From contig NZ_CCAS010000002.1 in NCBI RefSeq assembly GCF_000612625.1, forward strand, positions 116,835 to 180,834: a stretch of DNA of 64,000 nt, in the 5' to 3' direction. Shown here piece by piece: positions 49,384 through 57,600 of this stretch. The stretch is from Neobacillus jeddahensis (GTDB lineage Bacteria > Bacillota > Bacilli > Bacillales > Cytobacillaceae). Position numbers and translations under genes: made by a program. Position 1 is the stretch's first letter, and each line of letters opens with the position of its first letter. The notes beneath the pieces were generated by a model. It was given only the letters and a program-made list of their open reading frames with translations. It was not told where the DNA came from and searched no databases.

Positions 49384-49545
49384 ATTCTGTTTCACCCCTT
49401 CCTTTTATTTATATGATCTAGTTCATTTTAACAAAAAGAGAATCGACAAATAGTTCCTAATTCTTACTATTTAGTGAAGTTTTCAAGCTTGTAAAAGTAA
49501 AAATACATGACTATGGAAATAGAAATGATCATGTGAAAAGAAGTT

Positions 49546-49582
49546 AAAAAAAGCCTTAGTCCCGCTTTCTAAGGACTAAGGC
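49546..49582 (-). terminator. efp terminator
   Basis: Perfect 10-bp stem GCCTTAGTCC / GGACTAAGGC followed by TTTTTTT on the minus strand, 12 bp after the efp stop. It marks the boundary between the core efp operon and the island. Confidence 0.92.
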
Positions 49583-49593
49583 TTGCAAATATA

Positions 49594-50151
49594 TTAAGCT
49601 CTTGATACATATGATGAATCAGTTGTATTGATAATTAACTTATCACCTTGGTTTACAAAGAATGGAACTTGAACCATTAATCCTGTTTCCAATGTTGCTG
49701 ATTTAGTTCCGCCGGAAGATGTATCACCTTTGATACCAGGTTCGGTTTCGGCAACTTCTAAAACAACATTGTTTGGTAATTCCACGCCAAGGGTTTCATG
49801 ATTAAACATCATAATGTGTACTTCCATGTTTTCTTTTAAAAACTTTAGCTCATACTCAATATTACTGCCTGGAAGTTCCACTTGTTCGTAAGATTCCATA
49901 TCCATGAATACATGAGAATCACCGCTTGCATATAAATATTGCATTTTGCGGTTATCAATTTGTGCTTTTTCTACCTTTTCACCCGCACGGAAGGTTTTTT
50001 CTTGAATAGCACCATTACGTAAGTTACGTAGTTTAGAACGAACAAACGCTGCTCCTTTTCCTGGCTTTACATGCTGGAAATCAAGGACACGCCAAAGTCC
50101 ACCGTCCACTTCAATAGTTAATCCTGTTTTAAAATCGTTAACAGATATCAT
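49594..50151 (-). CDS. efp: Elongation factor P
   Basis: Ribosome-binding factor that relieves stalling at polyproline, 185 aa. KOW-like domain I carries the modified lysine K32 in [13 protein letters not shown] (PGKGxA type, as in Bacillus). Two OB domains follow, ending in [15 protein letters not shown]. The ATG is 20 bp after the peptidase gene, the usual yqhT-efp order. Confidence 0.96.
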   Translation of the reverse strand: MISVNDFKTGLTIEVDGGLWRVLDFQHVKPGKGAAFVRSKLRNLRNGAIQEKTFRAGEKVEKAQIDNRKMQYLYASGDSHVFMDMESYEQVELPGSNIEYELKFLKENMEVHIMMFNHETLGVELPNNVVLEVAETEPGIKGDTSSGGTKSATLETGLMVQVPFFVNQGDKLIINTTDSSYVSRA

Positions 50152-50170
50152 GATAATTCCTCCTAAATCC

Positions 50171-51232
50171 TTACAATATAATTAAATCTTTTGTAGAATG
50201 AGTGAGAGCTTCGTTATGATCAGTTGTTACCAAGGTATCATCCTCGATTCGAACGCCCCCCAGTCCTGCAATATAGATGCCCGGTTCACATGTTACCACC
50301 ATTCCAGGCTCTAAAATAACATCAGACTTCATCGATAAAGCTGGACCCTCGTGAACCTCAAGTCCGATGCCATGCCCGGTTGAATGACCAAAGTATTCTC
50401 CATAACCTTTTTCAGTTATGTAATTTCTTGTTAATGCGTCTGCTTCCTTACCTGACATACCTGGTTTAATACCAGCCATACCTTTTAGCTGCGCTTCAAG
50501 AACAACCTCATAAATTTCTTTTAGCTTTGCATCTGGCTCACCAATCGCAACTGTTCTAGTCATATCTGAAACATAGCCATTATAATAACAACCAAAGTCC
50601 AATGTCACCATATCTCCGGTTTCTATTACTTTATCACTTGCGACACCGTGTGGTAATGCAGAACGATATCCCGAAGCCACGATCGTATCAAAAGAGGAGG
50701 AAGTTGCCCCTGCCCTTCTCATAAAGAACTCTAATTCATTCGAAACTTCTAATTCCGTTTTTCCTGGACGAATGAAGTCTAAGATATGCTTAAATGCGGC
50801 ATCTGCAATATCAGCTGCCACCTTTAATATCTTAATCTCTGCGTCAGTCTTTATCAAGCGTAACTTTTCAATTACACCTGAAATGGGGACTAGCTGTGCA
50901 GAGATTTCTTTATCATATTGTTTAAAGGAAGCGAAGGTTAAATAATCCTCCTCAAATCCAAGCTTTTGAATATTCAATTCTTTCACAAGACGTGCAATTT
51001 CTTCTGGAATGGAACTAGAAAATTTAATAATGTCAAACCCTTGGCATTGTTTGGTTGCTTGTTCAATATAGCGAAAATCTGTAATAAATTGTGCCCGATC
51101 GGCACTGATTAAAACAACCCCTGCTGATCCGGTAAAATTAGATATGTAACGGCGATTAAATGGACTGGTGATCAAAATCCCATCAATGCCTTGTGTTGAA
51201 AAAGTTGATCTTAGTTTTTCAATTTTCCCCAT
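50171..51232 (-). CDS. yqhT: Xaa-Pro dipeptidase/aminopeptidase (M24B)
   Basis: A 353-aa peptidase cleaving bonds before proline. An N-terminal creatinase-like domain (about 1-125) is followed by the pita-bread metallopeptidase domain with metal ligands in [19 protein letters not shown] (two Asp), [15 protein letters not shown] (His), [10 protein letters not shown] (Glu) and [10 protein letters not shown] (Glu). Conserved neighbour of efp. In B. subtilis aroQ (yqhS) follows upstream, but it is absent here. Confidence 0.93.
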   Translation of the reverse strand: MGKIEKLRSTFSTQGIDGILITSPFNRRYISNFTGSAGVVLISADRAQFITDFRYIEQATKQCQGFDIIKFSSSIPEEIARLVKELNIQKLGFEEDYLTFASFKQYDKEISAQLVPISGVIEKLRLIKTDAEIKILKVAADIADAAFKHILDFIRPGKTELEVSNELEFFMRRAGATSSSFDTIVASGYRSALPHGVASDKVIETGDMVTLDFGCYYNGYVSDMTRTVAIGEPDAKLKEIYEVVLEAQLKGMAGIKPGMSGKEADALTRNYITEKGYGEYFGHSTGHGIGLEVHEGPALSMKSDVILEPGMVVTCEPGIYIAGLGGVRIEDDTLVTTDHNEALTHSTKDLIIL

Positions 51233-51311
51233 CAGTTCCCACTCTCCCTTTCAATCCATATCTGGACAAAAATATTTTATCACAACCTGGTACAATCCGA
51301 CTAATTGATTC

Positions 51312-51809
51312 TTAGCTTGAAGCCTCTTTCACTTGAACTTTATTAAGTTCAAACTCATAATTAATGGAATAACCGATAAAGATTCCATATAACATATATA
51401 AACAAATGGATGTTATGATCGTATCCCTGCTTAACTCAAAAAATGGTTTGATCCCTGGAAAAATGGGATTTAGAATAAGAAAGACTACTAAGAATAAAGC
51501 AATTCCATACCCAAGACCAAACCACATACCTTTAAGTTTTCTTAAAGTCAAATAGTAGACAAAGGCAGCACCAACAGAAATAGCCCCAATAATAAAGATC
51601 GAAATAACTTTTCCTAGCCATCCATTTTTCCATTCTCCTAATGTCCAAGGTTCAATTATGACTTGCGGGCTAATTTCGGTAAAATTAAAAAAATAAGCTA
51701 CGTACCCAATCACACCCCAAAAAACCCCTCCGAATAAGCCTGTCCAAAAAACCATAGCAGGAAAAGACATGGGTTTTGGATAATTTTTTATATTTTGATC
51801 ATTTGCCAT
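51312..51809 (-). CDS. yqhR: YqhR-like membrane protein
   Basis: A 165-aa protein with four predicted membrane helices (AMVFWTGLFGGVFWGVIGYV, VISIFIIGAISVGAAFVYYL, GIALFLVVFLILNPIF, SICLYMLYGIFIGYS). The ATG at 51809 with ACGGAGGT upstream is preferred over the 51887 frame. It lies divergent from yqhQ as in B. subtilis. Function unknown. Confidence 0.85.
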   Translation of the reverse strand: MANDQNIKNYPKPMSFPAMVFWTGLFGGVFWGVIGYVAYFFNFTEISPQVIIEPWTLGEWKNGWLGKVISIFIIGAISVGAAFVYYLTLRKLKGMWFGLGYGIALFLVVFLILNPIFPGIKPFFELSRDTIITSICLYMLYGIFIGYSINYEFELNKVQVKEASS

Positions 51810-52080
51810 TATTACTACCTCCGTTTGATTCAAGTTTATGTTAGAAGTGCTTTTACCTAATTCCAGATCATAATCATAGAATTTCAACTATGCTAAATTC
51901 CATGATTATTATGCCCCTAGAAATTCAATCTTTACATATAAAAAATTTTTTATTGATTTTAATGGAAATATTATGTCATCCTAGAGGTTTTTTCATTTTT
52001 CTAGTAGAATACTTGTAAGTACAAACAGATTTTTTATTTCTGCTATTGTGCAACTTTGATATAGGTTGGTGTTAATAATT

Positions 52081-53025
52081 ATGTCCAATTCTCAAAAGCC
52101 CGTTTATGGCGGCCAAGCGGTTGTTGAAGGGGTCATGTTTGGCGGGAAACATCATTATGTTACCGCAATTCGCAGAAATGATCGTTCTGTTGACTACTTT
52201 CATGTACCACGAAAAACAAATTCAGCTTTTACTGTTCTAAAAAAAATTCCTTTCATTCGCGGAATAATTTCCATTATTGAAGCTAGTGCTAATGGATCGA
52301 AGCACTTAAACTTCTCCACTGAAAGATTTGATGTTGATCCGAAAGACGATGAAACGTTAAAAGAAAAGGAAGTTCCAAAATTATCTGTGTATTTAGGGGT
52401 AGCCGTTATAGGAGTTCTCTCGTTTTTATTTGGAAAGTTTGCTCTTACGTTAATACCTATCTTTTTAGCAGTACTAACAAAGCCCATTTTCCCAACTGAT
52501 TTTGCTCAAGTTTTAGTAGAAGGCTTTTTTAAACTTATACTGCTCCTTTCATATATATATTTTGTATCGCTCACACCACTAATAAAAAGAGTGTTTCAAT
52601 ATCATGGTGCTGAGCATAAAGTAATAAACACCTTTGAGGCCGGAGTCGAACTTACGGTTGAAAATGTTCAGGCGCACTCTCGTCTCCACTATCGCTGTGG
52701 CAGTAGTTTTATCCTGTTTACGGTTGTTGTTGGAGTCTTTGTCTACATGCTTGTTCCCACATCACCACTTTGGTTACGAATTGTTGATCGTCTCTTGTTA
52801 ATACCAGTGGTATTAGGAATTGCATTTGAAGTTCTCCAAGTCACTAACAAACTGCGTAATGTTCCCGTGTTAAAGTACTTAGGACTTCCTGGACTTTGGC
52901 TTCAATTATTAACGACAAAAGAACCAAATAATGATCAAGTAGAAGTGGCGATCCTTTCTTTTAACGAATTGTTAAGAAGAGAACAGGAAACAGAGTTTGG
53001 AATAGAAAGTGAAGAAATTGTCTAA
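52081..53025 (+). CDS. yqhQ: DUF1385 membrane protein YqhQ
   Basis: A 314-aa polytopic protein with the family signatures YGGQAVVEGVMFGGK at the N-terminus and FQYHGAEHKVINTFEAG in the middle. It has about five membrane helices. The ATG at 52081 gives the conserved start MSNSQKPVYGGQAVVEG. The ribosome site is weak. It is a metal-dependent-looking family (conserved His/Glu in HGAEHK) of unknown function. Confidence 0.9.
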   Translation: MSNSQKPVYGGQAVVEGVMFGGKHHYVTAIRRNDRSVDYFHVPRKTNSAFTVLKKIPFIRGIISIIEASANGSKHLNFSTERFDVDPKDDETLKEKEVPKLSVYLGVAVIGVLSFLFGKFALTLIPIFLAVLTKPIFPTDFAQVLVEGFFKLILLLSYIYFVSLTPLIKRVFQYHGAEHKVINTFEAGVELTVENVQAHSRLHYRCGSSFILFTVVVGVFVYMLVPTSPLWLRIVDRLLLIPVVLGIAFEVLQVTNKLRNVPVLKYLGLPGLWLQLLTTKEPNNDQVEVAILSFNELLRREQETEFGIESEEIV

Positions 53026-53091
53026 ATCTTTTTATTATCGTGTTTAAAAGACTAAAAAAATGCTTAAGATGCTCTTAGGGAGGTGGCTTTC

Positions 53092-53475
53092 TTGAAAAAT
53101 CGGACATCTACTATTATTGTTGGGGTACTTATTATTCTTGCATTACTGGGCATTTATGGGTCTTTTTCAGCTAATCCTGCCGGTTTCATTCAGGGTATAG
53201 CTGTCATAGCATTAATCGGGTTGGTGATTTATTTCCTTGTTCGAAAATTTTCAACTTCCAGCCCTCAGAAAAAAGAGCAGCGGGCATTTCTTAAAGCAGC
53301 AAAAAAATCAAAAAAACGATTACAGCATAAGAGCGGAGAGACAAATTCTAAAACCTCTTCTCTTGGGACGTTCACATCACTTAAGAAGAGCAACAAGACA
53401 AAAAAGAAATCTCCTGCTCATTTAACTGTCATTGATGGAAAAAAGGGTAAAAAGAAAAATCGAGCGTCTTTATAG
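53092..53475 (+). CDS. yqhP: SA1362-family protein YqhP
   Basis: A 127-aa protein with two N-terminal membrane helices (TIIVGVLIILALLGIYGSFS and FIQGIAVIALIGLVIYFLV) and a strongly basic Lys/Ser-rich tail. The TTG at 53092 with GGGAGG 8 nt upstream is preferred over the GTG at 53083. It follows yqhQ as in B. subtilis. Function unknown. Confidence 0.85.
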   Translation: MKNRTSTIIVGVLIILALLGIYGSFSANPAGFIQGIAVIALIGLVIYFLVRKFSTSSPQKKEQRAFLKAAKKSKKRLQHKSGETNSKTSSLGTFTSLKKSNKTKKKSPAHLTVIDGKKGKKKNRASL

Positions 53476-53492
53476 ACACTCGATTTTTTTTT
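53456..53492 (+). terminator. yqhQP terminator
   Basis: Stem AATCGAG / CTCGATT followed by TTTTTT, overlapping the yqhP stop codon. Confidence 0.85.
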
Positions 53493-53538
53493 AGGAAACA
53501 GAAGTTGACCTAAGTAAGCAAATTAAAAAAACAAATCT

Positions 53539-54423
53539 TTAAAAACCCCAACTGTTCAAAAACTTCTTTGCCTGTTCTCTGCCAATATCAAATAATTTTC
53601 GTTTTTTATCATCCGTTAATTCAAATTCCGTTAAGGATACCCCTTCTGCTTTAATAAAAATGATGTTATTGACATGCTTTTTTGAGATATATCGTTGATC
53701 ATGCGCATCCTTCATCGTCTCAAATAAGGCAGCAAATAATTGAATCCCGTTTTTTATGGTATGTTTTTCGTGTTCATATTCACTTGGACTCAACTTTATC
53801 CCTAATACAGGTCTAACTTTTTTAACATTGTCCTTATCGAAAAGCCACATAGGAAAATTACTAAGTACGCCACCGTCCACCAGTATATTCACCCCATCTA
53901 TCGATCTTAATTTAACAGGCTCAAAAAAATAGGGAATACTGCAACTCATCCTTATGGCTTTTGCAACCGAAAACGAAGCTGGGGGTATTCCATATTTTTC
54001 TAAATCATCAGGCAATACGACCATTCGACCATTTGATAGGTCAGAGGCGATTACTCGAAGTGCATGTGGCGGAAGATCTGAAAAGGTTCTTATCCCCTTC
54101 GCTTCTAATTTCTCCTTCATCCATTTTTCAAGTTCATTTCCCTTATATAGGCCAAGTTTCCAGTAGACATACAACCATTTCGCAATCGCAAAGGGAACGA
54201 TGCTTTTTCTGCTATCAAGCATTTTAGGAAGGTCAAACTCATCTACCAATTGATAGATTTCTTTACTCGTATAACCGGCCGCAATTAAGGCAGCCACGAT
54301 AGATCCTGCACTTGTTCCTGCGACCCTTACAAACTGAAACCCCCTGCTTTCAATTTCTTCATATGCCCCAATTAGCGCAAAGCCTCTAATTCCCCCTCCA
54401 GAAAAAACGCCGTCTATTTTCAT
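53539..54423 (-). CDS. yqhO: Patatin-like phospholipase YqhO
   Basis: A 294-aa serine lipase-like protein. The oxyanion loop is FSGGGIRGFALIGAYEEIES, the nucleophile lies in VAGTSAGSIVAALIAAGY (GxSxG) and the catalytic Asp in ILVDGGVLSNFP. No signal peptide, so probably cytosolic. The ATG at 54423 lies 8 nt after GGAG. It is the last gene that follows the B. subtilis order; the copper locus begins beyond it. Confidence 0.92.
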   Translation of the reverse strand: MKIDGVFSGGGIRGFALIGAYEEIESRGFQFVRVAGTSAGSIVAALIAAGYTSKEIYQLVDEFDLPKMLDSRKSIVPFAIAKWLYVYWKLGLYKGNELEKWMKEKLEAKGIRTFSDLPPHALRVIASDLSNGRMVVLPDDLEKYGIPPASFSVAKAIRMSCSIPYFFEPVKLRSIDGVNILVDGGVLSNFPMWLFDKDNVKKVRPVLGIKLSPSEYEHEKHTIKNGIQLFAALFETMKDAHDQRYISKKHVNNIIFIKAEGVSLTEFELTDDKKRKLFDIGREQAKKFLNSWGF

Positions 54424-54579
54424 GGCAGCCACTCCTATCGATAACTCATTGATACATCTTTAAGCAGCGGAATTCAAAAATAGTACGGTGGACAAGAAGA
54501 ATATTTTCCCACTCAAAATACATCGTTTCATTAATTAGGAAAGTTTTATCCACATTTTGTTCACGATAGTCCTTTCTTT

Positions 54580-54612
54580 CTTCATATCATCAACATATCT
54601 ATTTCATAAACT
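54580..54612 (+). promoter_or_regulatory. Triple 11-bp direct repeat, site A (upstream of the HMA-SafE gene)
   Basis: Three adjacent 11-mers CTTCATATCAT, CAACATATCTA, TTTCATAAACT lie 41-82 bp before the gene start. The same repeat occurs upstream of copA and of the CcdA-like gene in the same orientation relative to each gene. Tandem 11-bp spacing fits an OmpR-type response regulator. Confidence 0.7.
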
Positions 54613-54661
54613 TTATTCATGATTAAATCATTCTAATTAATAGGTAAAGGTAGTGAACCAT

Positions 54662-56458
54662 ATGGGTATTAAAAGAGAAAGAATCAAGGTGTACGATATG
54701 ACCTGTACATCTTGTGAAAAGCGAATTGAAAGAACGGTCAAAAAGTTGGATGGAGTGATCGATGTTAAAGCAAATTTTAGCGGACAATTTGCTGATCTTG
54801 AATTTAACGATGAGGAATGTAGTATAAACCAAATAAAAGCTGCCATTAATCGGGTCGGCTACAGTACAGAAAACGGAAAGAGCTTTAAATTCATTGGCAT
54901 TCTAATCGTGGCCGTTGCCATTTTGCTGCTTGGAATAAATTCCGGCAATTTTAATATGGAAGATAAACTCAAAAATGCTACTTATGCTGTTTTATTTGTT
55001 GTCGGCGTGATATCTTCCCTTCATTGTGTTGGGATGTGCGGGGGAATCATGCTTTCTCAAACGATAGGAAAAGAAAGTAAGAACAAATTTGAAGCAATGA
55101 AACCAGCGATTTTGTATAATCTTGGAAGAGTTATATCTTATACCATACTTGGAGGAATTGTTGGAGCAATTGGTTCCGTATTTGCCCTTTCAATCACAAC
55201 AAAAGCAGCACTGCAAATGATTGCTGGCGTATTCATGATTATGATGGGCTTTAATATGGCCGGCTTTAAATTTTTTAGAAAGTTTCAACTAAAGTTACCA
55301 ACACCTGTTTGTAAAATGATTAATACCCCTCGAGCAAAAGCACCATTTTTTGTTGGTTTGCTAAATGGATTCATGCCATGCGGTCCATTGCAAACTATGC
55401 AAATCTATGCATTAGGAACTGGCAGTGCCATCAGTGGTGCACTTTCAATGTTCATGTTTGCTGCTGGAACAGTACCATTAATGCTAACCTTTGGAGCATT
55501 ATCAAGTCTTTTAAGTAAAGGCTATACAAAGAAAATTCTTAAATTCAGCGGAATTCTTATTGTTGTTCTTGGATTGATTATGAGTAATAGGGGAATGGCA
55601 CTGGCAGGGATGAATATTAATCCTGCTTCTATGTTGGCAAATATCGGAGGATTAGGCGAAAATTCAGCTTCTGCAACTAATGCTACCAAAGCGACCATTA
55701 AGGATGGGATTCAGGTTCTAGATATGTCTGTTAAATATAGCGGTTATACTCCAAATACGCTATATGTAAAAAAAGGGATACCTGTTAAGTGGGTTATCAA
55801 TGCAGAGGAGCTTTCAAGCTGTAATAGTACGATTGTTGTCCCAGATATGAATATAGAACAAAGGCTTGAAGACGGTAAAAACATTCTCGAGTTTACGCCT
55901 GGTAATGAGGATATTCCTTTTAGCTGTTCGATGGGCATGAAACGAGGAATGATCAAGGTGGTTGATGATCTTAACGATGTTAAAGCATCAAGCAGTAATG
56001 CGTCAGGGGTGGATTCATCCACCACATCTACCGCTACTGCAGCTCAGCATATGACACCAAGTATTTATGGCGAGGATATCAGCAAAGTGGCTACTGATCG
56101 ATTAGTAAAAAAGGTGCAGATTGTAAATAACGAACAAACGATTGTAGTCAAAGGATCTGGCTATGAATTAGAACCACTTATTATGGTTGCTAATAAAGGG
56201 ATAAATACAAAGATGTCCCTAGACCTATCTTCCTTTGATACACCTGAAGGATATTTTTTGATAATGAACTCTACGACAAAAGAAATAGTCACAGATTTTA
56301 CTGGTAAGAAAGGGGTCATTGATCTTGAACTTACCTTTGAACGAACTGGATCCTATGGTATTTATCTAAATGAAGACGAATTACTAGGAGTGATCGACGT
56401 CGTCGATGACGTGAATAATGCGAATGTAGAAGAAGTCAGAAGTAAGTATCTCGACTAA
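54662..56458 (+). CDS. HMA - SafE/TauE membrane - cupredoxin fusion protein (copper handling)
   Basis: 598 aa. An N-terminal heavy-metal-associated domain (YDMTCTSCEKRIERTVKKLD) is followed by a six-helix SafE/DsbD-like membrane domain with SSLHCVGMCGGIM and GFMPCGPLQTMQIYA. A cupredoxin-like domain at about 345-430 has candidate copper ligands in SSCNSTIVVPDM and FSCSMGMKRG. A Ser/Thr/Ala linker leads to a second beta-rich C-terminal domain (about 480-600). The ATG at 54662 or the GTG at 54653 may start it. Likely copper transfer across the membrane. The exact transport direction is not known. Confidence 0.82.
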   Translation: MGIKRERIKVYDMTCTSCEKRIERTVKKLDGVIDVKANFSGQFADLEFNDEECSINQIKAAINRVGYSTENGKSFKFIGILIVAVAILLLGINSGNFNMEDKLKNATYAVLFVVGVISSLHCVGMCGGIMLSQTIGKESKNKFEAMKPAILYNLGRVISYTILGGIVGAIGSVFALSITTKAALQMIAGVFMIMMGFNMAGFKFFRKFQLKLPTPVCKMINTPRAKAPFFVGLLNGFMPCGPLQTMQIYALGTGSAISGALSMFMFAAGTVPLMLTFGALSSLLSKGYTKKILKFSGILIVVLGLIMSNRGMALAGMNINPASMLANIGGLGENSASATNATKATIKDGIQVLDMSVKYSGYTPNTLYVKKGIPVKWVINAEELSSCNSTIVVPDMNIEQRLEDGKNILEFTPGNEDIPFSCSMGMKRGMIKVVDDLNDVKASSSNASGVDSSTTSTATAAQHMTPSIYGEDISKVATDRLVKKVQIVNNEQTIVVKGSGYELEPLIMVANKGINTKMSLDLSSFDTPEGYFLIMNSTTKEIVTDFTGKKGVIDLELTFERTGSYGIYLNEDELLGVIDVVDDVNNANVEEVRSKYLD

Positions 56459-56462
56459 CTTA

Positions 56463-56504
56463 AAGGAGGATGGATCATAGCTCTAATATGATCTATCCTC
56501 CTTT
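56463..56504 (+). terminator. Terminator of the HMA-SafE gene
   Basis: A very long stem with one internal mismatch (AAAGGAGGAT / ATCCTCCTTT extended by GATCATA / TATGATC) begins a few bases after the stop codon. Confidence 0.85.
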
Positions 56505-56597
56505 TGTCATTACATTATTCACATCAGCAAGTCCCCTAAATTTAGGCTGTGATGATATAGGAAAGGAAACTTTTAAAAATAAAGAGTACATTTGTTC

Positions 56598-56646
56598 TCC
56601 GAGGCTTACCGCTCGCTTTCCACGGGGCGAGCGGACGCCTCTCCGA
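56598..56646. repeat. GC-rich repeat fragment 1
   Basis: A GC-rich imperfect inverted repeat (CCGAGGCTTACCGCTCGC, GGGGCGAGCGGACGCCTC) related to the elements at 56872 and 57281. It resembles dispersed extragenic repeats common in bacilli. Confidence 0.6.
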
Positions 56647-56871
56647 ACGAATATATGGGTTCATTTTAAATCCATTTAGTTTATTCGAAATGGCAGTGGG
56701 GTGTCATGAATCTATCTTTCCATTGCCTTTTTGTTTTATAATAAGGATATTAATTATATGTAGGTGGTATTCAAATGATCTCCTCTCAAGCCTCTTTCAA
56801 TCTTAGTCCTGGACAATAAACGGCCTTTTTATATCTATATCCTATGACAAGAATATAAATAGTAAAATTTT

Positions 56872-57008
56872 CAGTGGCCTCGTAAGCGCCTGTGGGGTCT
56901 CCCCAGTCCCGTCCCCCGCAGGACATTGATTTGCTTCTTTGATTCCACCCATGCACGAAGGAAATGCGATAGCGTTTTCGAGGAGTCTTCGTGCCTTCCG
57001 CTCCAATC
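56872..57008. repeat. GC-rich repeat fragment 2
   Basis: It starts AGTGGCCTCGTAAGCGCCTG and ends with GTGCCTTCCGCTCCAATC, the reverse complement of the start of the element at 57281. An unrelated insert with a GCACGAAG / CTTCGTGC inverted repeat interrupts it. Confidence 0.65.
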
Positions 57009-57090
57009 TAATGAGTTTTGTTCACAGCCTAAATTTAATCAGGAATCTCTCCTCATTCAGTGATTAAAACGTACATATAGTCACGGGATC

Positions 57091-57268
57091 TACAAATATA
57101 TGCGAAACGCAAAGAGACGGTTGAACGTGTCTTTGCAGATGCGAAAGAAAAGCATGGTATGCGATGGACAACCATAAGAGGTTTTAAAAAATTGTCTATG
57201 CTGGCGATGCTTACGTTTGCTGCCATGAATGTAAAAGAAAATGGCAACTTGGACTTGGCAACCTGCTA
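57091..57268 (+). pseudogene. 3' remnant of an IS1182-type transposase gene
   Basis: In one frame it reads YAKRKETVERVFADAKEKHG, MRWTTIRGFKKLSMLAMLTF, AAMNVK, then a one-base shift restores KMATWTWQPARV and a stop (near 57268). These are the C-terminal hallmarks of IS1182-family DDE transposases, with the catalytic Glu in ERVFADAKE. The rest of the gene is missing, so this is a dead fragment. Confidence 0.82.
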
Positions 57269-57280
57269 GAGTGTGAGCCA

Positions 57281-57412
57281 AACTAGTTGATTGGAGCGGA
57301 AGGCGCTTGACTCCTGGGGGATTAGCAGGACAGGTGAGATCCCGCAGGAGCGTAGCGACGAGGAAGCTCACCGCCTGCCCCCCGGAAAGCAAGCGCCTGG
57401 AGCGGAAATCAA
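57281..57412. repeat. GC-rich repeat, fullest copy
   Basis: About 130 bp running from TTGATTGGAGCGGAAGGCGC to GCGCCTGGAGCGGAAATCAA, with an inner GATCCCGCAGGAGCG / CTCACCGCCTGCCCC region. The ends and middle are partly self-complementary, typical of Bacillaceae extragenic repeats that are often found next to IS elements. Confidence 0.75.
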
Positions 57413-57493
57413 CGTATTTTAACCGCAATCCTATCCAAAAATGACAAAAGACACCGAAATGGATTCCTCTCGATGCCTTTTGTCGACAATCTG

Positions 57494-57522
57494 AAATACT
57501 CCAGCACGGTGCTGGAGTATTT
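57494..57522 (-). terminator. Hairpin terminator region of copA
   Basis: A perfect palindrome with 14-nt arms (AAATACTCCAGCAC) lies about 80 bp after the copA stop. A second, imperfect stem (AAAAGGCATCGA / TCGGTGTCTTTT on the minus strand) follows at about 57440-57475. Confidence 0.65.
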
Positions 57523-57600
57523 GAATAATAATGGAATAAACTTTCGTCAATCCATCATATTATTTACAAGTACGAATAGAATACCCATAGGTTAAATGAT

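Larger units (their letters stand above)
56537..57037. repeat. 500-bp segment bounded by a 16-bp inverted repeat
   Basis: TAAATTTAGGCTGTGA at 56537-56552 recurs exactly as its reverse complement at 57022-57037. The segment between has no gene but contains two GC-rich repeat fragments. It may be the remains of a transposable element or MITE. Confidence 0.5.
56505..57493. other. Gene-free scar region with IS remnant and GC-rich repeats
   Basis: About 1 kb without an intact gene. It holds three copies or fragments of a GC-rich Bacillaceae-type repeat, a 16-bp inverted repeat pair and the 3' remnant of a transposase gene, each listed separately. The base composition is patchy and clearly unlike its surroundings. 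Confidence 0.75.

Noticed and set aside
56470..56679. A 69-codon ORF after the HMA-SafE gene
   Set aside because: It begins inside the terminator stem and runs through the GC-rich repeat fragment, so it is not likely to be coding.
57281..57412. The GC-rich region considered as a CRISPR or structured RNA gene
   Set aside because: There are no regular spaced repeats. The sequence matches the pattern of dispersed extragenic repeats with partner fragments at 56598 and 56872.
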